Source: Planctomycetota bacterium
GTDB lineage: Bacteria; Planctomycetota; Planctomycetia; Pirellulales; Thermoguttaceae
Length of the DNA: 64,000 nucleotides
NCBI GenBank assembly: GCA_029550925.1
Contig: JAKPGL010000181.1
Span: 1-64,000 of the forward strand
Direction of reading: 5' to 3'
Below the pieces are notes generated by a model, which saw only the letters and a program-made list of their open reading frames with translations, had not been told where the DNA came from and made no database searches. Shown here piece after piece: positions 26,186 through 35,858 of this stretch (within the stretch, counting starts at the first letter, position 1; each line of letters opens with the position of its first letter). A program made the position numbers and the translations under genes.

Positions 26186-28584
26186 GCGGCGTGCTGCCTG
26201 AATGGGTGCAACAGATGCTCGGCATTCGACGCCAAGCGGGCGAGGGCGTCCAATGGACGCTCGAACATGCCTGGCCGTGGCCCGGTTGGCTCAGTCTGCT
26301 GCTGGTCGCCCTGTTGATAGGCTTGATCGTCGGCCTGTATTGGCGGGAGGACCGCACGGTCGGCCGAAGGCGGCGGCTGACGCTGATCGGCTTACGCCTG
26401 CTGCTGCTCCTCCTGCTGTTTTGGATGATCGCCCAGACCACCTTGGTCCTCCACCGGACAGGGTTGCCCTATCTGGCGGTGCTGATCGACAATTCCGGCA
26501 GCATGGGCGCTACGGATCCCTATGAAACCTCTCAGGCCCAGATGCTCCGACGCCGCATGAAAGAAGCCGGTTTGCCGGAAGAACCCCTTTCCCGGCTCAA
26601 CCTGGCGAAAATGCTTCTTTTGGAGAACGACTCGGCCTGGCTGAAAAAACTCCGTCGAGACTATCAATTACGGATTTATGTTCTGGAAGATTCTTTGGTC
26701 GGCGTGCGGGCCTGGGAAACCCAAGACCTCGAAGAGCTTCAAAATCGGCTTCGGCGACTCGAACCGGACGCACCCAGCAGCCGATTAGGCGCAGCAGTGC
26801 AAACCATTTTTCGGCAACTTCGGGGGGCCGATCCGGCGGCGGTGCTGCTGTTTACCGATGGGATCACCACCGAGGGGCCATTGCTGAGCGAGTCGGCCGC
26901 TCTGGCCCGGCGACGCGGGACGCCGCTGTGGATCATCGGACTGGGCGACGCCCGACCTCTGCGCAATATGAAACTCGCCGATGTCCTGGTCGAGCCGGTG
27001 GTCTTCCTCGACGATCTGACGACGTTTGAGTGCCATGTGTCGGCCTTTGGTTTGGAAGGCCGACGCGCTCGGCTCCTGTTGCGCGAAGAAGGCAACCCGC
27101 AAATCTTGGCGCAGACCGACGTGGTTCTCGGCCCGGACGGCCAAATACAAACGGTGCGCCTGCTTTATCGCCCAAGCCGGGAAGGCGTGTTCCGCTATCA
27201 GCTCCAACTGGAACCCTTCGAGGAAGAATTCACCCAAGAGGACAACCAGCGCACCTGCACCGTCCAGGTCCGAAAAGAGCAAATCCGCGTTCTGTTGGCC
27301 CAATCGCAACCGGATTACGAGTTCCGCTATCTCAGCAATCTCCTGCGCAGGGATCGGACCATTGAGCTTCATACCTGGCTTCAGGAAGCAGACCCGGAAT
27401 ATGCGGCGCAGACGCCGGGCGCATTGCGGATATTCCCCGTGCGACGGGAAGAGCTTTTTGCTTACGATGTGGTGATTTTGGGCGATGTGTCGCCGTCGGC
27501 CTTGGGACCTACCGCCCTGGAAGCCCTGGCCGAGTTCGTCCAACAGCCCGCCAAAGGCGGCTCGCTTATCTTCATTGCCGGTCCGAGGGGCTGGATGCCC
27601 CAGGCGTATCGGGGGACCCCGTTGGAACGGCTTATGCCGTTCGAGCTGCGTACGGTGCGCATGCCGCCGCCGGACCTGCCGCTACAAGAAAGTTTCCTCG
27701 TGGAACCGACCGACTTGGGCCTTCTAAGCCCGTCCATACAACTGGGCGAGACCCTGGAGGAAACCCGACAGATGTGGCGTCGGTTGGCGCCGCTCCGCTG
27801 GCTGTTGGAGATCGACCAGGTCCGTCCGGGCGCTCGGGTCTTGGCCGAGCATCCTACCCGCACCGGGCCTTCTGGCAACAGGCTGCCTGTAGCTCTTTTG
27901 CAATATGTAGGGGCCGGTCAAGTCCTCTTCCATGCCACGGACGAAACATGGCGATGGCGCTGGCGGTTGGGCGATGCGGCAATGGCCCGCTATTGGGTCC
28001 AAACCATCCGAAGCCTCAGCCGGGCCAAATTGGCCCAGGGCGCCCGATGGGCGGAACTGGCTGTGGATCGACGCGAGTACCAACGGGGCGAACCCGTGCG
28101 ATTACGGGTGGTGTTTGCCGATCCACGCCAAGCCCCCGAAGAGGACCGGGCCGTCAGCGTAGTCGTAGAACATCGGCAAGGATCCGCCCAACGAGTAGAA
28201 TTACAACGAACCGGTTTGAGCCGGGGAGTGTTTGAAACGGTCCTGCCCGCGCTGCCGTTGGGGGACTATCACGCCTGGCTGTCGGCGCCGTCGCGGGAAG
28301 GCCCGCCACCGGCGACCGATTTTCAGGTGATTGCCCCGCCGGGCGAGATGACCCGATTGCAAATGGATATTACGGAATTGCGTCGGGCAGCCCAGGTGAG
28401 CCAAGGCCGACTCGCCGCCTGGGCCGACGCCCCGGAACTCCTGGACGATCTCCCCCCAGGCCGACATGTCCCCTTGGAAACCCTGCCGCCGACGCCGCTG
28501 TGGAACCGTTGGCCTCTGCTGGCTTTGTTTCTGGCGGTGCTGGCGATCGAATGGATTCTCCGCAAATCCTACGGAATGGTATAG
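26182..28584 (+). CDS. VWA-domain membrane protein
   Basis: 800 residues. Two transmembrane helices (about 36-54 and 70-90) precede a VWA core with LIDNSGSMGA (metal-ion-dependent adhesion site, about 105-115). A long extracytoplasmic region and a hydrophobic C-terminus (LLALFLAVLAIEWILRKSYGMV) follow. The start overlaps the BatA-like gene by four bases (ATGA). Within the operon it is the third VWA-type partner of the MoxR ATPase. The glutamine-amidotransferase-like middle part seen in some homologues could not be confirmed here. Confidence 0.85.
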   Translation: MSGVLPEWVQQMLGIRRQAGEGVQWTLEHAWPWPGWLSLLLVALLIGLIVGLYWREDRTVGRRRRLTLIGLRLLLLLLLFWMIAQTTLVLHRTGLPYLAVLIDNSGSMGATDPYETSQAQMLRRRMKEAGLPEEPLSRLNLAKMLLLENDSAWLKKLRRDYQLRIYVLEDSLVGVRAWETQDLEELQNRLRRLEPDAPSSRLGAAVQTIFRQLRGADPAAVLLFTDGITTEGPLLSESAALARRRGTPLWIIGLGDARPLRNMKLADVLVEPVVFLDDLTTFECHVSAFGLEGRRARLLLREEGNPQILAQTDVVLGPDGQIQTVRLLYRPSREGVFRYQLQLEPFEEEFTQEDNQRTCTVQVRKEQIRVLLAQSQPDYEFRYLSNLLRRDRTIELHTWLQEADPEYAAQTPGALRIFPVRREELFAYDVVILGDVSPSALGPTALEALAEFVQQPAKGGSLIFIAGPRGWMPQAYRGTPLERLMPFELRTVRMPPPDLPLQESFLVEPTDLGLLSPSIQLGETLEETRQMWRRLAPLRWLLEIDQVRPGARVLAEHPTRTGPSGNRLPVALLQYVGAGQVLFHATDETWRWRWRLGDAAMARYWVQTIRSLSRAKLAQGARWAELAVDRREYQRGEPVRLRVVFADPRQAPEEDRAVSVVVEHRQGSAQRVELQRTGLSRGVFETVLPALPLGDYHAWLSAPSREGPPPATDFQVIAPPGEMTRLQMDITELRRAAQVSQGRLAAWADAPELLDDLPPGRHVPLETLPPTPLWNRWPLLALFLAVLAIEWILRKSYGMV

Positions 28585-28659
28585 AATAATACCAGAGGCT
28601 CGAATCGTCCCCTATTCAAAGCCCGAAGGTCTTTTCCTGCTTCCTGCTGCAAGTCGTTT

Positions 28660-31600
28660 ATGCACCCGCTTGAGGCGAAAATCCGAGCTGTTCGACGCCG
28701 ATTGCGCTATTGGCTGCTGGTCGATGGACTAGCCCGGCTAGCGGTCTGCGTGCTGGGAGCGGCAATGATCTTGGGAACGGCTGACTATTGGTTCCGGTTT
28801 CAAGAACCAGGGCTTCGGGCGATTGTCTCCTTGGTTTTTTTCGCTCTGGTGGGCTGGGGTCTCTATCAATTGGGCGTCAGTCCCGCCTGGAAACGGATTC
28901 CCGAGGTGGCCTTGGCGCTTCGGCTGGAACGGTGTTTTCCCGCCTTGTCCGATCGACTGGCCAGTAGTGTGGCCTTCCTTTGGACGCCTGCGGAGGATTC
29001 TACGGCGGGCTCGCCGGCGCTGCGGGAGCTAGTGATCGCCCAAACCGTCCAGGAGGCGGCGACGGTCGATTTTCAATCGGCCTTGGACCCTCGGCCTATC
29101 CTGCGATCGGTGCTGGGGGCTGGGGCGCTTCTTGCGGCGGCGGGGACGTTCGCACTGATTGCCCCGGACGCCGCCCGGATTGCCTTGGTCCGATTGGCGG
29201 CCCCGTTTACCGAAACGGCCTGGCCTCAACGAACGCATTTAATCCTTGTCCGTCGCGTGGAACGGATCGGCCGCGGCGATCCCTTTGAACTGCTGGTAGA
29301 AGAAACCAAGGGCAACCTCCCCGCCGATCTCCGCATCCATTACCGTCTGGAAACCCCGGACGGCGTCCAACAGGAGTTCGAACCGATTCGCCCGATCCCC
29401 CTCCGGACGGAAACCGGCCAGTGGAAACAAGTAGGCCGGGTGCGCCGGGAAGGTCTGCTGCGGCCGTTCTGGTATCGCGTTACCGGCGGCGACGATACCA
29501 CGATGGACTGGATACGGGTCGAAGTTCTGACGCCGCCCAGTTTGGTCCATTGTCAAGTTCGGGTGATCCCGCCGGAATATACCGGCCTGCCGACGGAGAC
29601 GGCCGGGCAATGGATTCGGGCGCTGGTCGGTAGCCGAGTAGAGATCAGCGGACGGGCGGATCGGCCGCTTCAATCCGCAGCGATTCTGACCGACGATGAG
29701 CAACTGCACCCGGCCCAAATTCTGCCGGACGGACATTCCTTTCAGATCGGCATAGAGCCTCTTGGCGGGGCCGCCAAACAGGGAGCGGTCCCAGAAGGCG
29801 ATGGTTCCGGTTCGGCCGGCAAGCTCGCTCCGGGAAAAACAAGCCCGGCAGGTTCGGAGACTTCGGGCCGGAACGAAACCGTCTTGGCCCGCAAGGACGG
29901 ATCGGCGGGGAGAGCGGGAGGGTTATTTATTCGGCAATCGGGTCGATGGCGGCTTCGGTTGATCGACCGGGAAGGCATGGAGCATGAGGCGGCCAGTTGG
30001 GAAGTGCGGGCGGCGCCGGATTTGCCCCCCAGTATAACGGTCGAATCCCCGCCCGTGCTCACCTATGCCACGCCCAGTGCGACGCTGCCGGTTCGGGTAA
30101 AGGGGAAAGACGACCTGGGGATTCACCGGGTGGTTTTATTGGCTACGGCAAGCGTGGAAGCCGCCTCGGAAGAACCGACTTCGCCCCGCCGAGCGCCCGA
30201 TGTCGAACCGGAAAAGCCGCCGCCGGCAGACCTTCGTCCCTGGGTGCTTTACGAAGGTCCGACGCCGCCGCCGAGACAAGCAAAAAGCTTTTCCGCCGGC
30301 GGCGATCTCAGCCCTCCTCTGCCGGCCGTCCAATATACGTGGGATTTAGGGACCTTGCAGGCCCAGGCGGGAATGCAGATTGTCTTCTACGTTCAGGCGT
30401 CCGACTACGCCGGTCAGACCGCCTCCAGTCAACCCCACCGTATAGTGCTCCTGACGCCGCAGCAATTTCTGGAACGTCTCAACGCCCAACAAAACGTCCT
30501 GTTGGCCGAACTGGACCAATGGCGCCAAAAACAACGCTCTCTCCACGAGCAATTGGCCGATCTTCTTCAATCCCTTGCCAAGGACCAACCGTTCGGTCAA
30601 CGGCAGCTCGACCGACTGAGGAGCCTGGAGCTCTTGCAACGGCAATTGCACAGCCAATTAGCCCGCTCGCCGGAAAGCGTCCTCTCCCGACTGGAAACTT
30701 TGCTGGCCGACGTGGCAAACAACCATCTGTATCAGACCGACTTTCAGCGGCGGTTGGAGTATCTGCGCACCGGATTGGGCCAATTGGAGCAGGAACATCT
30801 GACGGCCATCGCTCAGCAATTCATCCAGGGAATCAAGGCCGCCCAGGCCCGCCTGGAAACCAATGCGTCTGGAACCACTCAGCCGCCTCAGACCACACTG
30901 GACTCGCTCGGCCAAGTGCTGGCGCATCAGGAGGCGGTGCTTCGAAGTTTAGAATCCTGGCTGAAACGTTTTCGGCCTGGGTTGCAGACCCAACGGTTGT
31001 CCCAGGAAATGGGCCAATTGATCCGGGACCAGGAGGCGATTTGGGGACAGATTCGCCGCATCGCCCAAACCACGCTCACCAAAGAGGTTCGAGAATTGGG
31101 CGCGCAGGAGTTGGCCGACCTGGAGTCGGCTTCGCAGCGTCAAACGGAGTTGGCCCGCCGGATGGAACAGTTGCGGCAGGAAATGGCCGACCTGCTTCAG
31201 CAGCTCCCTCCGCAGGATACGATTAGCGCTCATCTGTTGAACGAAGCGATCCGGTACGCCGACCAGACCTCCCTGGCCGCCGTCATGCGTACCGCCGGCC
31301 AGGACATCCTCCAAAATCGCATGGGGCAGCTCTTTCAGAGCGTGCCGCAGATTGTGCGCGATCTGGAACATATCGCCGACCTGCTGGCCAATCGTCAAAG
31401 CCAAACCTTGACCCGAACCTTGCCTCTGTTGGACCAAACCGAACAGGCCCTGGCGGAACTCATCAAGACCCAGCAGGAGGTCCATGCGCTTTTAGAATCG
31501 GCCGCCCGACAGAAACCGACGGATCAGGCCGCCCTATTGCAGCAGGCGGCGAGAGAACAAGAGGCGTTGATCGCCCGACTCCGAAAGGTGTTGGAGCAGG

Positions 31601-32439
31601 CGGAGCAACTGTGGTCGGCCCAGGCGTCGCAGGCGATCCGCACCGCTCTGGAGGCGATGGAGCAGACGGCTCGATCGGCTCGGCAGGCGGCGCCGACCCA
31701 GGCAATCCAGACTTCCCAGGCCGCCCTGCAAGCCCTCCAACAGGCCCGCCAACTGCTTGCCGAGGAGCGGCTCCAACTCCAAGCCGCCTTGCTTGGCCAA
31801 CAACTGGCCCAACTCCGAGAGGCCCTGCCCGGCCTCCAGCAGCGACAAGAGAAGCTCTGGAAAGAAACCAGCCGACTTATAGATGTACAGAAAAACACCG
31901 GAACATTGAGTTCCCAGGATCAATTCCACCTGGCCGACCTGGCTCGCCAACAACAGGAACTTCACGCCCAGACGCATTCTTGGGTGGAAAAACTAGCCGA
32001 CGGCTCCGTGGTCCAAACAGCCCTGGCAGAAGCGGCCCAGTGGATGCAGCAGGCCGCCCAAGAACTGGCCCGCACCCAGCCCGGCCCCGCCCAAACGGCC
32101 CAACAAGAGGCCCTGGCCCAAATCCGCCTCCTGCTGGAAGCCCTCAGCCCAGAAACCTCTCTGACCACTTTACCCAAAGAGGTTCCCGCCGAGCGCCGAC
32201 CGTCGGCCGGCGCCGGTGCACGAACCCTCGTGTCCGCGGCGGAACTAAAATTGCTCCGACTCTGGCAACAATCGGTCCACCAACGGACCCTGGCCTTTCA
32301 TCAGACGTTCGGAGACGCTCCGCCGGATCGACCGGAAGTGCGCGCCCAATATGAGTCGCTTCGCCAGGCCCAGGCCCGCTTGGCCCAAATGGTCGAACAA
32401 ATCCTTCGGTCTGCTTCTTCGGAGAATCCCAAGCCATGA
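28660..32439 (+). CDS. Giant Gln-rich coiled-coil membrane protein (operon member)
   Basis: 1259 residues. Two hydrophobic segments near residues 28-48 and 55-75 and one near 150-170 place the N-terminus in the membrane. The next ~400 residues form a beta-rich, Pro-containing region. From about residue 600 to 1200 the sequence is almost continuous Gln/Leu/Ala-rich coiled coil (for example repeated QQLAQL and EQAEQ stretches). No catalytic motif is visible. It is annotated in related genomes as a DUF4175-like or uncharacterised protein, and it is not an SMC protein (no Walker motifs). It is separated by 75 bases from the VWA gene and overlaps the next by four bases (ATGA). Confidence 0.8.
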   Translation: MHPLEAKIRAVRRRLRYWLLVDGLARLAVCVLGAAMILGTADYWFRFQEPGLRAIVSLVFFALVGWGLYQLGVSPAWKRIPEVALALRLERCFPALSDRLASSVAFLWTPAEDSTAGSPALRELVIAQTVQEAATVDFQSALDPRPILRSVLGAGALLAAAGTFALIAPDAARIALVRLAAPFTETAWPQRTHLILVRRVERIGRGDPFELLVEETKGNLPADLRIHYRLETPDGVQQEFEPIRPIPLRTETGQWKQVGRVRREGLLRPFWYRVTGGDDTTMDWIRVEVLTPPSLVHCQVRVIPPEYTGLPTETAGQWIRALVGSRVEISGRADRPLQSAAILTDDEQLHPAQILPDGHSFQIGIEPLGGAAKQGAVPEGDGSGSAGKLAPGKTSPAGSETSGRNETVLARKDGSAGRAGGLFIRQSGRWRLRLIDREGMEHEAASWEVRAAPDLPPSITVESPPVLTYATPSATLPVRVKGKDDLGIHRVVLLATASVEAASEEPTSPRRAPDVEPEKPPPADLRPWVLYEGPTPPPRQAKSFSAGGDLSPPLPAVQYTWDLGTLQAQAGMQIVFYVQASDYAGQTASSQPHRIVLLTPQQFLERLNAQQNVLLAELDQWRQKQRSLHEQLADLLQSLAKDQPFGQRQLDRLRSLELLQRQLHSQLARSPESVLSRLETLLADVANNHLYQTDFQRRLEYLRTGLGQLEQEHLTAIAQQFIQGIKAAQARLETNASGTTQPPQTTLDSLGQVLAHQEAVLRSLESWLKRFRPGLQTQRLSQEMGQLIRDQEAIWGQIRRIAQTTLTKEVRELGAQELADLESASQRQTELARRMEQLRQEMADLLQQLPPQDTISAHLLNEAIRYADQTSLAAVMRTAGQDILQNRMGQLFQSVPQIVRDLEHIADLLANRQSQTLTRTLPLLDQTEQALAELIKTQQEVHALLESAARQKPTDQAALLQQAAREQEALIARLRKVLEQAEQLWSAQASQAIRTALEAMEQTARSARQAAPTQAIQTSQAALQALQQARQLLAEERLQLQAALLGQQLAQLREALPGLQQRQEKLWKETSRLIDVQKNTGTLSSQDQFHLADLARQQQELHAQTHSWVEKLADGSVVQTALAEAAQWMQQAAQELARTQPGPAQTAQQEALAQIRLLLEALSPETSLTTLPKEVPAERRPSAGAGARTLVSAAELKLLRLWQQSVHQRTLAFHQTFGDAPPDRPEVRAQYESLRQAQARLAQMVEQILRSASSENPKP

Positions 32440-33191
32440 ACCGACTTATTGCCATGTCTGTCGGTCGGCAGATCGGCTGCCGCCTGGCGGCGATGCTTCT
32501 AGGAACCCTAATGGTCCCGACCACCGCCGTTGCGCCCGTCTGCCAACTCTGGGCGGCCCAGCCCACGGCGGGCCCGCCGGTCAAATCGGCCGAACAGGTC
32601 AAAACAGAAGAAGCGGTCTCTCCCTCCGCCGCCAAAGCCGCCGAGACGCCTTCGGCCTTGCAAAAACGCCTTCAGCGCGAGCTTGGCGAAGCTGGCCTCT
32701 CGGAAGAAGAAAACCCGTTCCTTTCCATCCTCCAACAGATGCGGGAAGCAGAAATGCTCCTGGGCCGGGGCGAAACCGGTACGCGTACCCAGCAGATCCA
32801 AAAGCAGATTCTGGCCGAGTTGGACCAACTGGTCGCCCAGGCCCAACAGTCCGGCCAAGCCCAAGTAAAACTTTCTCCCAAAGGCAAACCGGAGTCCGCC
32901 TCGCCCGGTTTTCCTCAAGGCGCCTCGCCCAGCGAGCCGAAAGAAACCGCTCCCGGCGCCTCGAAACAGCCGACGGCCAAAACGCCGTCGGGCGGTTCCG
33001 GCGAAGAGAAAACCGCCGAAGTCCAACAGATACGCAGTCTGCTTCAGGAGGTCTGGGGCCTTTTGCCCCCTGGTCAACGGCAACAGATGATCGAAGCGCC
33101 GGTGGAAGAATTCTTGCCGAAATACAAACCCCTGATCATCGAGTATTTCCGCCGCTTGGCCGAACTGCGGTCTCACTCCAAAGGAAATTGA
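32436..33191 (+). CDS. Secreted hypothetical protein of the Bat-type operon
   Basis: 251 residues. A signal peptide (about residues 1-40, ending near LWAAQ) is followed by charged helical and low-complexity regions. A conserved-looking C-terminal segment (QEVWGLLPPGQRQQMIEAPVEEFLPKYKPLIIEYFRRLAE, about 205-245) follows, which is typical of planctomycete proteins in this position. No enzymatic motif. It overlaps the upstream coiled-coil gene by four bases. It is probably a periplasmic partner of the complex. Confidence 0.78.
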   Translation: MNRLIAMSVGRQIGCRLAAMLLGTLMVPTTAVAPVCQLWAAQPTAGPPVKSAEQVKTEEAVSPSAAKAAETPSALQKRLQRELGEAGLSEEENPFLSILQQMREAEMLLGRGETGTRTQQIQKQILAELDQLVAQAQQSGQAQVKLSPKGKPESASPGFPQGASPSEPKETAPGASKQPTAKTPSGGSGEEKTAEVQQIRSLLQEVWGLLPPGQRQQMIEAPVEEFLPKYKPLIIEYFRRLAELRSHSKGN

Positions 33192-33197
33192 CCAAGA

Positions 33198-34280
33198 ATG
33201 GACCTGAATGGTTGCCTTCCGATGAGCAAAAAGGTACTGAGGATGTTTTCCCATTGGGCGTGCTGTCTGGGAGGCTGTTTGGTTGGCGTCCTCTTACCGA
33301 CGGCGACGGCCGGAGAGGCCAATCCGGAAACCACGGCCGCCCAGATGCTTACTCCAGCAACCGAGCAGGCGGTCCAACGTGCGTTGGCCTTTTTGGCCCA
33401 GTCCCAGGCGGAAGACGGCTCGTTCGGCACCGGCCCGTACCGGGGCAATACCGCCGTTACTGCGCTGGCCGGGCTGGCCTTTCTGTGTTCCGGCAGCACG
33501 CCCGGCCGAGGCCCCTACGGCCGACAGATCGACCGGGTGATCGACTACCTTTTAGCCCATGCGCAGGAAAGCGGGCTTATCGTCTCACAGCGCGGCGTAA
33601 GCCACGGTCCCATGTACGACCACGGCTTCGCAGTGCTGTTTTTGGCCGAGTGCTATGGCATGTCCCGTCGGCCGGAACTTCGGGAGAAACTCAGCCGGGC
33701 GGTGCAACTGATCGTTGCCGCCCAGAACCAGGAAGGCGGTTGGCGCTACCAGCCCCGGCGCGGGGAAGCGGATATTTCGGTAACCGTATGCGAGGTAATG
33801 GCCCTGCGGGCGGCCCGAAACGCCGGCCTTTTTGTCCCTAAAGAGACGATCGACCGCAGCATCCACTACGTGAAAAAAAGCCAAAACCCGGACGGCGGTT
33901 TTATGTATATGCTTTCCGTAGGCGGCCAGAGCGAGTTCGCCCGCAGTGCGGCCGCCTTGGTCGCCCTCTATACCGCCGGCGCCTACGACGCCCCCGAAAT
34001 CCAAAAAGGCTTGGACTATCTGGCCAAGTTCCAACCCCAAGCCGGTCAGGCCCGGAGGGAACAGTATTACTTCTATGGCCATTACTACGCGGTGCAGGCG
34101 ATGTGGTGGGCGGGCGGTGTGCGGTGGACCCGATGGTTCCCGGCGGTTCGGGACGACCTTTTGGTCCGCCAACGACCCGACGGCTCCTGGACCGATCCGA
34201 TCTGCCCCCATTGTGCGACGGCCATGGCCTTGATCGTCCTGCAACTGCCGAACAATGTGTTGCCGATCTTCCAGAGGTAA
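33198..34280 (+). CDS. Secreted prenyltransferase/squalene-cyclase-like alpha-alpha toroid protein
   Basis: 360 residues. A signal peptide (about residues 8-38) precedes toroid repeats with the FxxxxQ...DGSFG and QNPDGGFMYM type motifs (AFLAQSQAEDGSFGTGPYRGNTAVTALAGLAFL, AAQNQEGGWRYQPR, KSQNPDGGFMYMLS, RPDGSWTDPICPHCATAMALI). It lacks the DxDD class II cyclase motif and any metal-ligand set, so it is not a cyclase. This is a scaffold-type toroid seen at the ends of planctomycete Bat operons. ATG 33198 with AAAGGA about 13 bases upstream is used; ATG 33222 has no ribosome site. Confidence 0.82.
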   Translation: MDLNGCLPMSKKVLRMFSHWACCLGGCLVGVLLPTATAGEANPETTAAQMLTPATEQAVQRALAFLAQSQAEDGSFGTGPYRGNTAVTALAGLAFLCSGSTPGRGPYGRQIDRVIDYLLAHAQESGLIVSQRGVSHGPMYDHGFAVLFLAECYGMSRRPELREKLSRAVQLIVAAQNQEGGWRYQPRRGEADISVTVCEVMALRAARNAGLFVPKETIDRSIHYVKKSQNPDGGFMYMLSVGGQSEFARSAAALVALYTAGAYDAPEIQKGLDYLAKFQPQAGQARREQYYFYGHYYAVQAMWWAGGVRWTRWFPAVRDDLLVRQRPDGSWTDPICPHCATAMALIVLQLPNNVLPIFQR

Positions 34281-34287
34281 TCATCCT

Positions 34288-35763
34288 ATGCCGATACGTC
34301 GCCCTGTGGTTTTCGATTGTGTGTTTCGGCTGTCCGGTTTCCCAACGCCGTTTGCCCTACCAGCCGGAAAAGAACTCCTTGGGATGGTTTTTTTTCTGCT
34401 TGGCCTCTGGGGGATTCTTACCGGCCCGCTCCACACCCATTTCCACCCCCTACAGGCCGAGGAACCCGCCAGGCCGAGGACTTTCTCTCCGACGGCAGCA
34501 ATGATTTCTTCGCCGCCGGCGTCGAAAGACAGCGAAAACCTCTCGGAAGATGCCCGTCGATTTTCGGCCGACGCCGCAAAGGCCCCGTTGGTTCTTTTGG
34601 ACGCGGCGCCGATGGGAGCTGCACTGCAATCGGTCGTGAAGGAGAAGTTCCAATTTCGCACTTCGGACGACAAGACCCTTTCTACGTCCTTGGATCAGTT
34701 CGTCCGATGGGGATGGCCCCGGGAATTCGTGCGGGGGCCTGTGGTGGTATTGGCCGACGGCAGCTTGCTGGTCGCTACAGTCCCCCGAATGGCGGCGATG
34801 ATGGTGGAAGTAGAGCCTGATCTGCTGGAGCCGAAGGGGCAAGCCGTCTGTCGGCTGCCGGTCGGGCAAGCGGCCGGGGTGGTATTTCGGCTGCCCGGAG
34901 AGCAGACCGAGCGAGATCGGCTTCTGGACCGGTTGCATCGCCAACCGCCGGAAGAAGACCTCCTTTTGCTGCTCAACGGCGATGAACTCCGAGGCCGATT
35001 GGAAACAATTGAAGAAAAAACGCTTCGGTTTGTCGGTCCTTTGGGGCCGATTGCCATCGACATTTCTCGAATCCGGGCGGTGCAATTCCGTCGGTTACTT
35101 CCGCCGGCGTCGGGACCGGAGGGAGTGCGGATTTGGGTGGGGCTTCGGGACGGCACGTTGCTGCTGGCCCAACATCTCACCGTTCAAGACGCCCAAGCCG
35201 AACTCACCCTGCCCGCCGGCGTTTCCTTCCAGACAGACCGAGACAATCTGGTTTTTTTGCAGCCGATCGGAAACCAGGTCGTCTATCTCTCCGATCTGGC
35301 GCCGAAGCATTACCAGTTTGAACCCTTTTTCGAGATGCACTGGCCTTGGGAGCGGGACCGATCGGTAACGGGCAATTGGCTCCGCTCCGGCGGCCATCGC
35401 TACCTGAAAGGCTTAGGCGTCCATAGCAAAGCCAGCCTAACCTACGATCTTCAAGGCCGATACAGCCGGCTGGAAGCGGAGTTGGCCCTGGACGACGCAA
35501 GCGGCGGCCAAGGCAGCGCCGTGTTTCGCGTCTTGGCCGACGGCAAAGAAATCTATCAGAGCGACCCTATCTGCGGCGGCGATCCGCCCCGGTCCATCCG
35601 TCTGGATATGGCTAAAGTCCGGCAGTTGGAACTGGTGGTCGATTATGGGCCGCGGGGCGACCAGATGGATCGGGCCAATTGGCTGGACGCCCGGCTGATT
35701 CCGGCGACAGACGTTGCTCCGCCCGCCTCTTCTGCCCGCCCTTCGGGTTCCGGCGGCCTATGA
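34288..35763 (+). CDS. NPCBM/NEW2-domain secreted protein
   Basis: About 491 residues from ATG 34288 (AGAGG at ten bases). The N-terminus has one hydrophobic segment (GMVFFLLGLWGILTGPL). A beta-rich middle region (about 120-330) is followed by an NPCBM/NEW2 carbohydrate-binding-like domain (about 335-480), with LRSGGHRYLKGLGVHSKASLTYDL, EAELALDDASGGQGSAVFRVLADGKEIYQS and LELVVDYGPRGDQMDRANWLDARLI. The domain binds glycans in many Planctomycetes, but ligands here are unknown. It begins eight bases after the toroid gene's stop and probably belongs to the same operon. Confidence 0.85.
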   Translation: MPIRRPVVFDCVFRLSGFPTPFALPAGKELLGMVFFLLGLWGILTGPLHTHFHPLQAEEPARPRTFSPTAAMISSPPASKDSENLSEDARRFSADAAKAPLVLLDAAPMGAALQSVVKEKFQFRTSDDKTLSTSLDQFVRWGWPREFVRGPVVVLADGSLLVATVPRMAAMMVEVEPDLLEPKGQAVCRLPVGQAAGVVFRLPGEQTERDRLLDRLHRQPPEEDLLLLLNGDELRGRLETIEEKTLRFVGPLGPIAIDISRIRAVQFRRLLPPASGPEGVRIWVGLRDGTLLLAQHLTVQDAQAELTLPAGVSFQTDRDNLVFLQPIGNQVVYLSDLAPKHYQFEPFFEMHWPWERDRSVTGNWLRSGGHRYLKGLGVHSKASLTYDLQGRYSRLEAELALDDASGGQGSAVFRVLADGKEIYQSDPICGGDPPRSIRLDMAKVRQLELVVDYGPRGDQMDRANWLDARLIPATDVAPPASSARPSGSGGL

Positions 35764-35858
35764 GAGAGAACCTCTACATAACCAGACCGCCCTGCCCCAG
35801 GGAAAGGGATAGGAAAGCTCCTTTTGTTGGATGCCCCTAGACGCTGCGCCGACGTCGG

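Noticed and set aside
29997-31226. Long plus-strand frame of 409 codons in the coiled-coil gene.
   Set aside because: It is a shadow of the real 28660-32439 gene in another frame, with no domain and no ribosome site.
28660-32439. Reading the giant coiled-coil protein as an SMC chromosome-partition protein.
   Set aside because: There are no Walker A/B or signature motifs, and hydrophobic N-terminal helices place it in the membrane.
33198-34280. Calling the toroid protein a squalene cyclase or prenyltransferase.
   Set aside because: The DxDD acid motif and prenyltransferase zinc ligands are absent, and a signal peptide is present.
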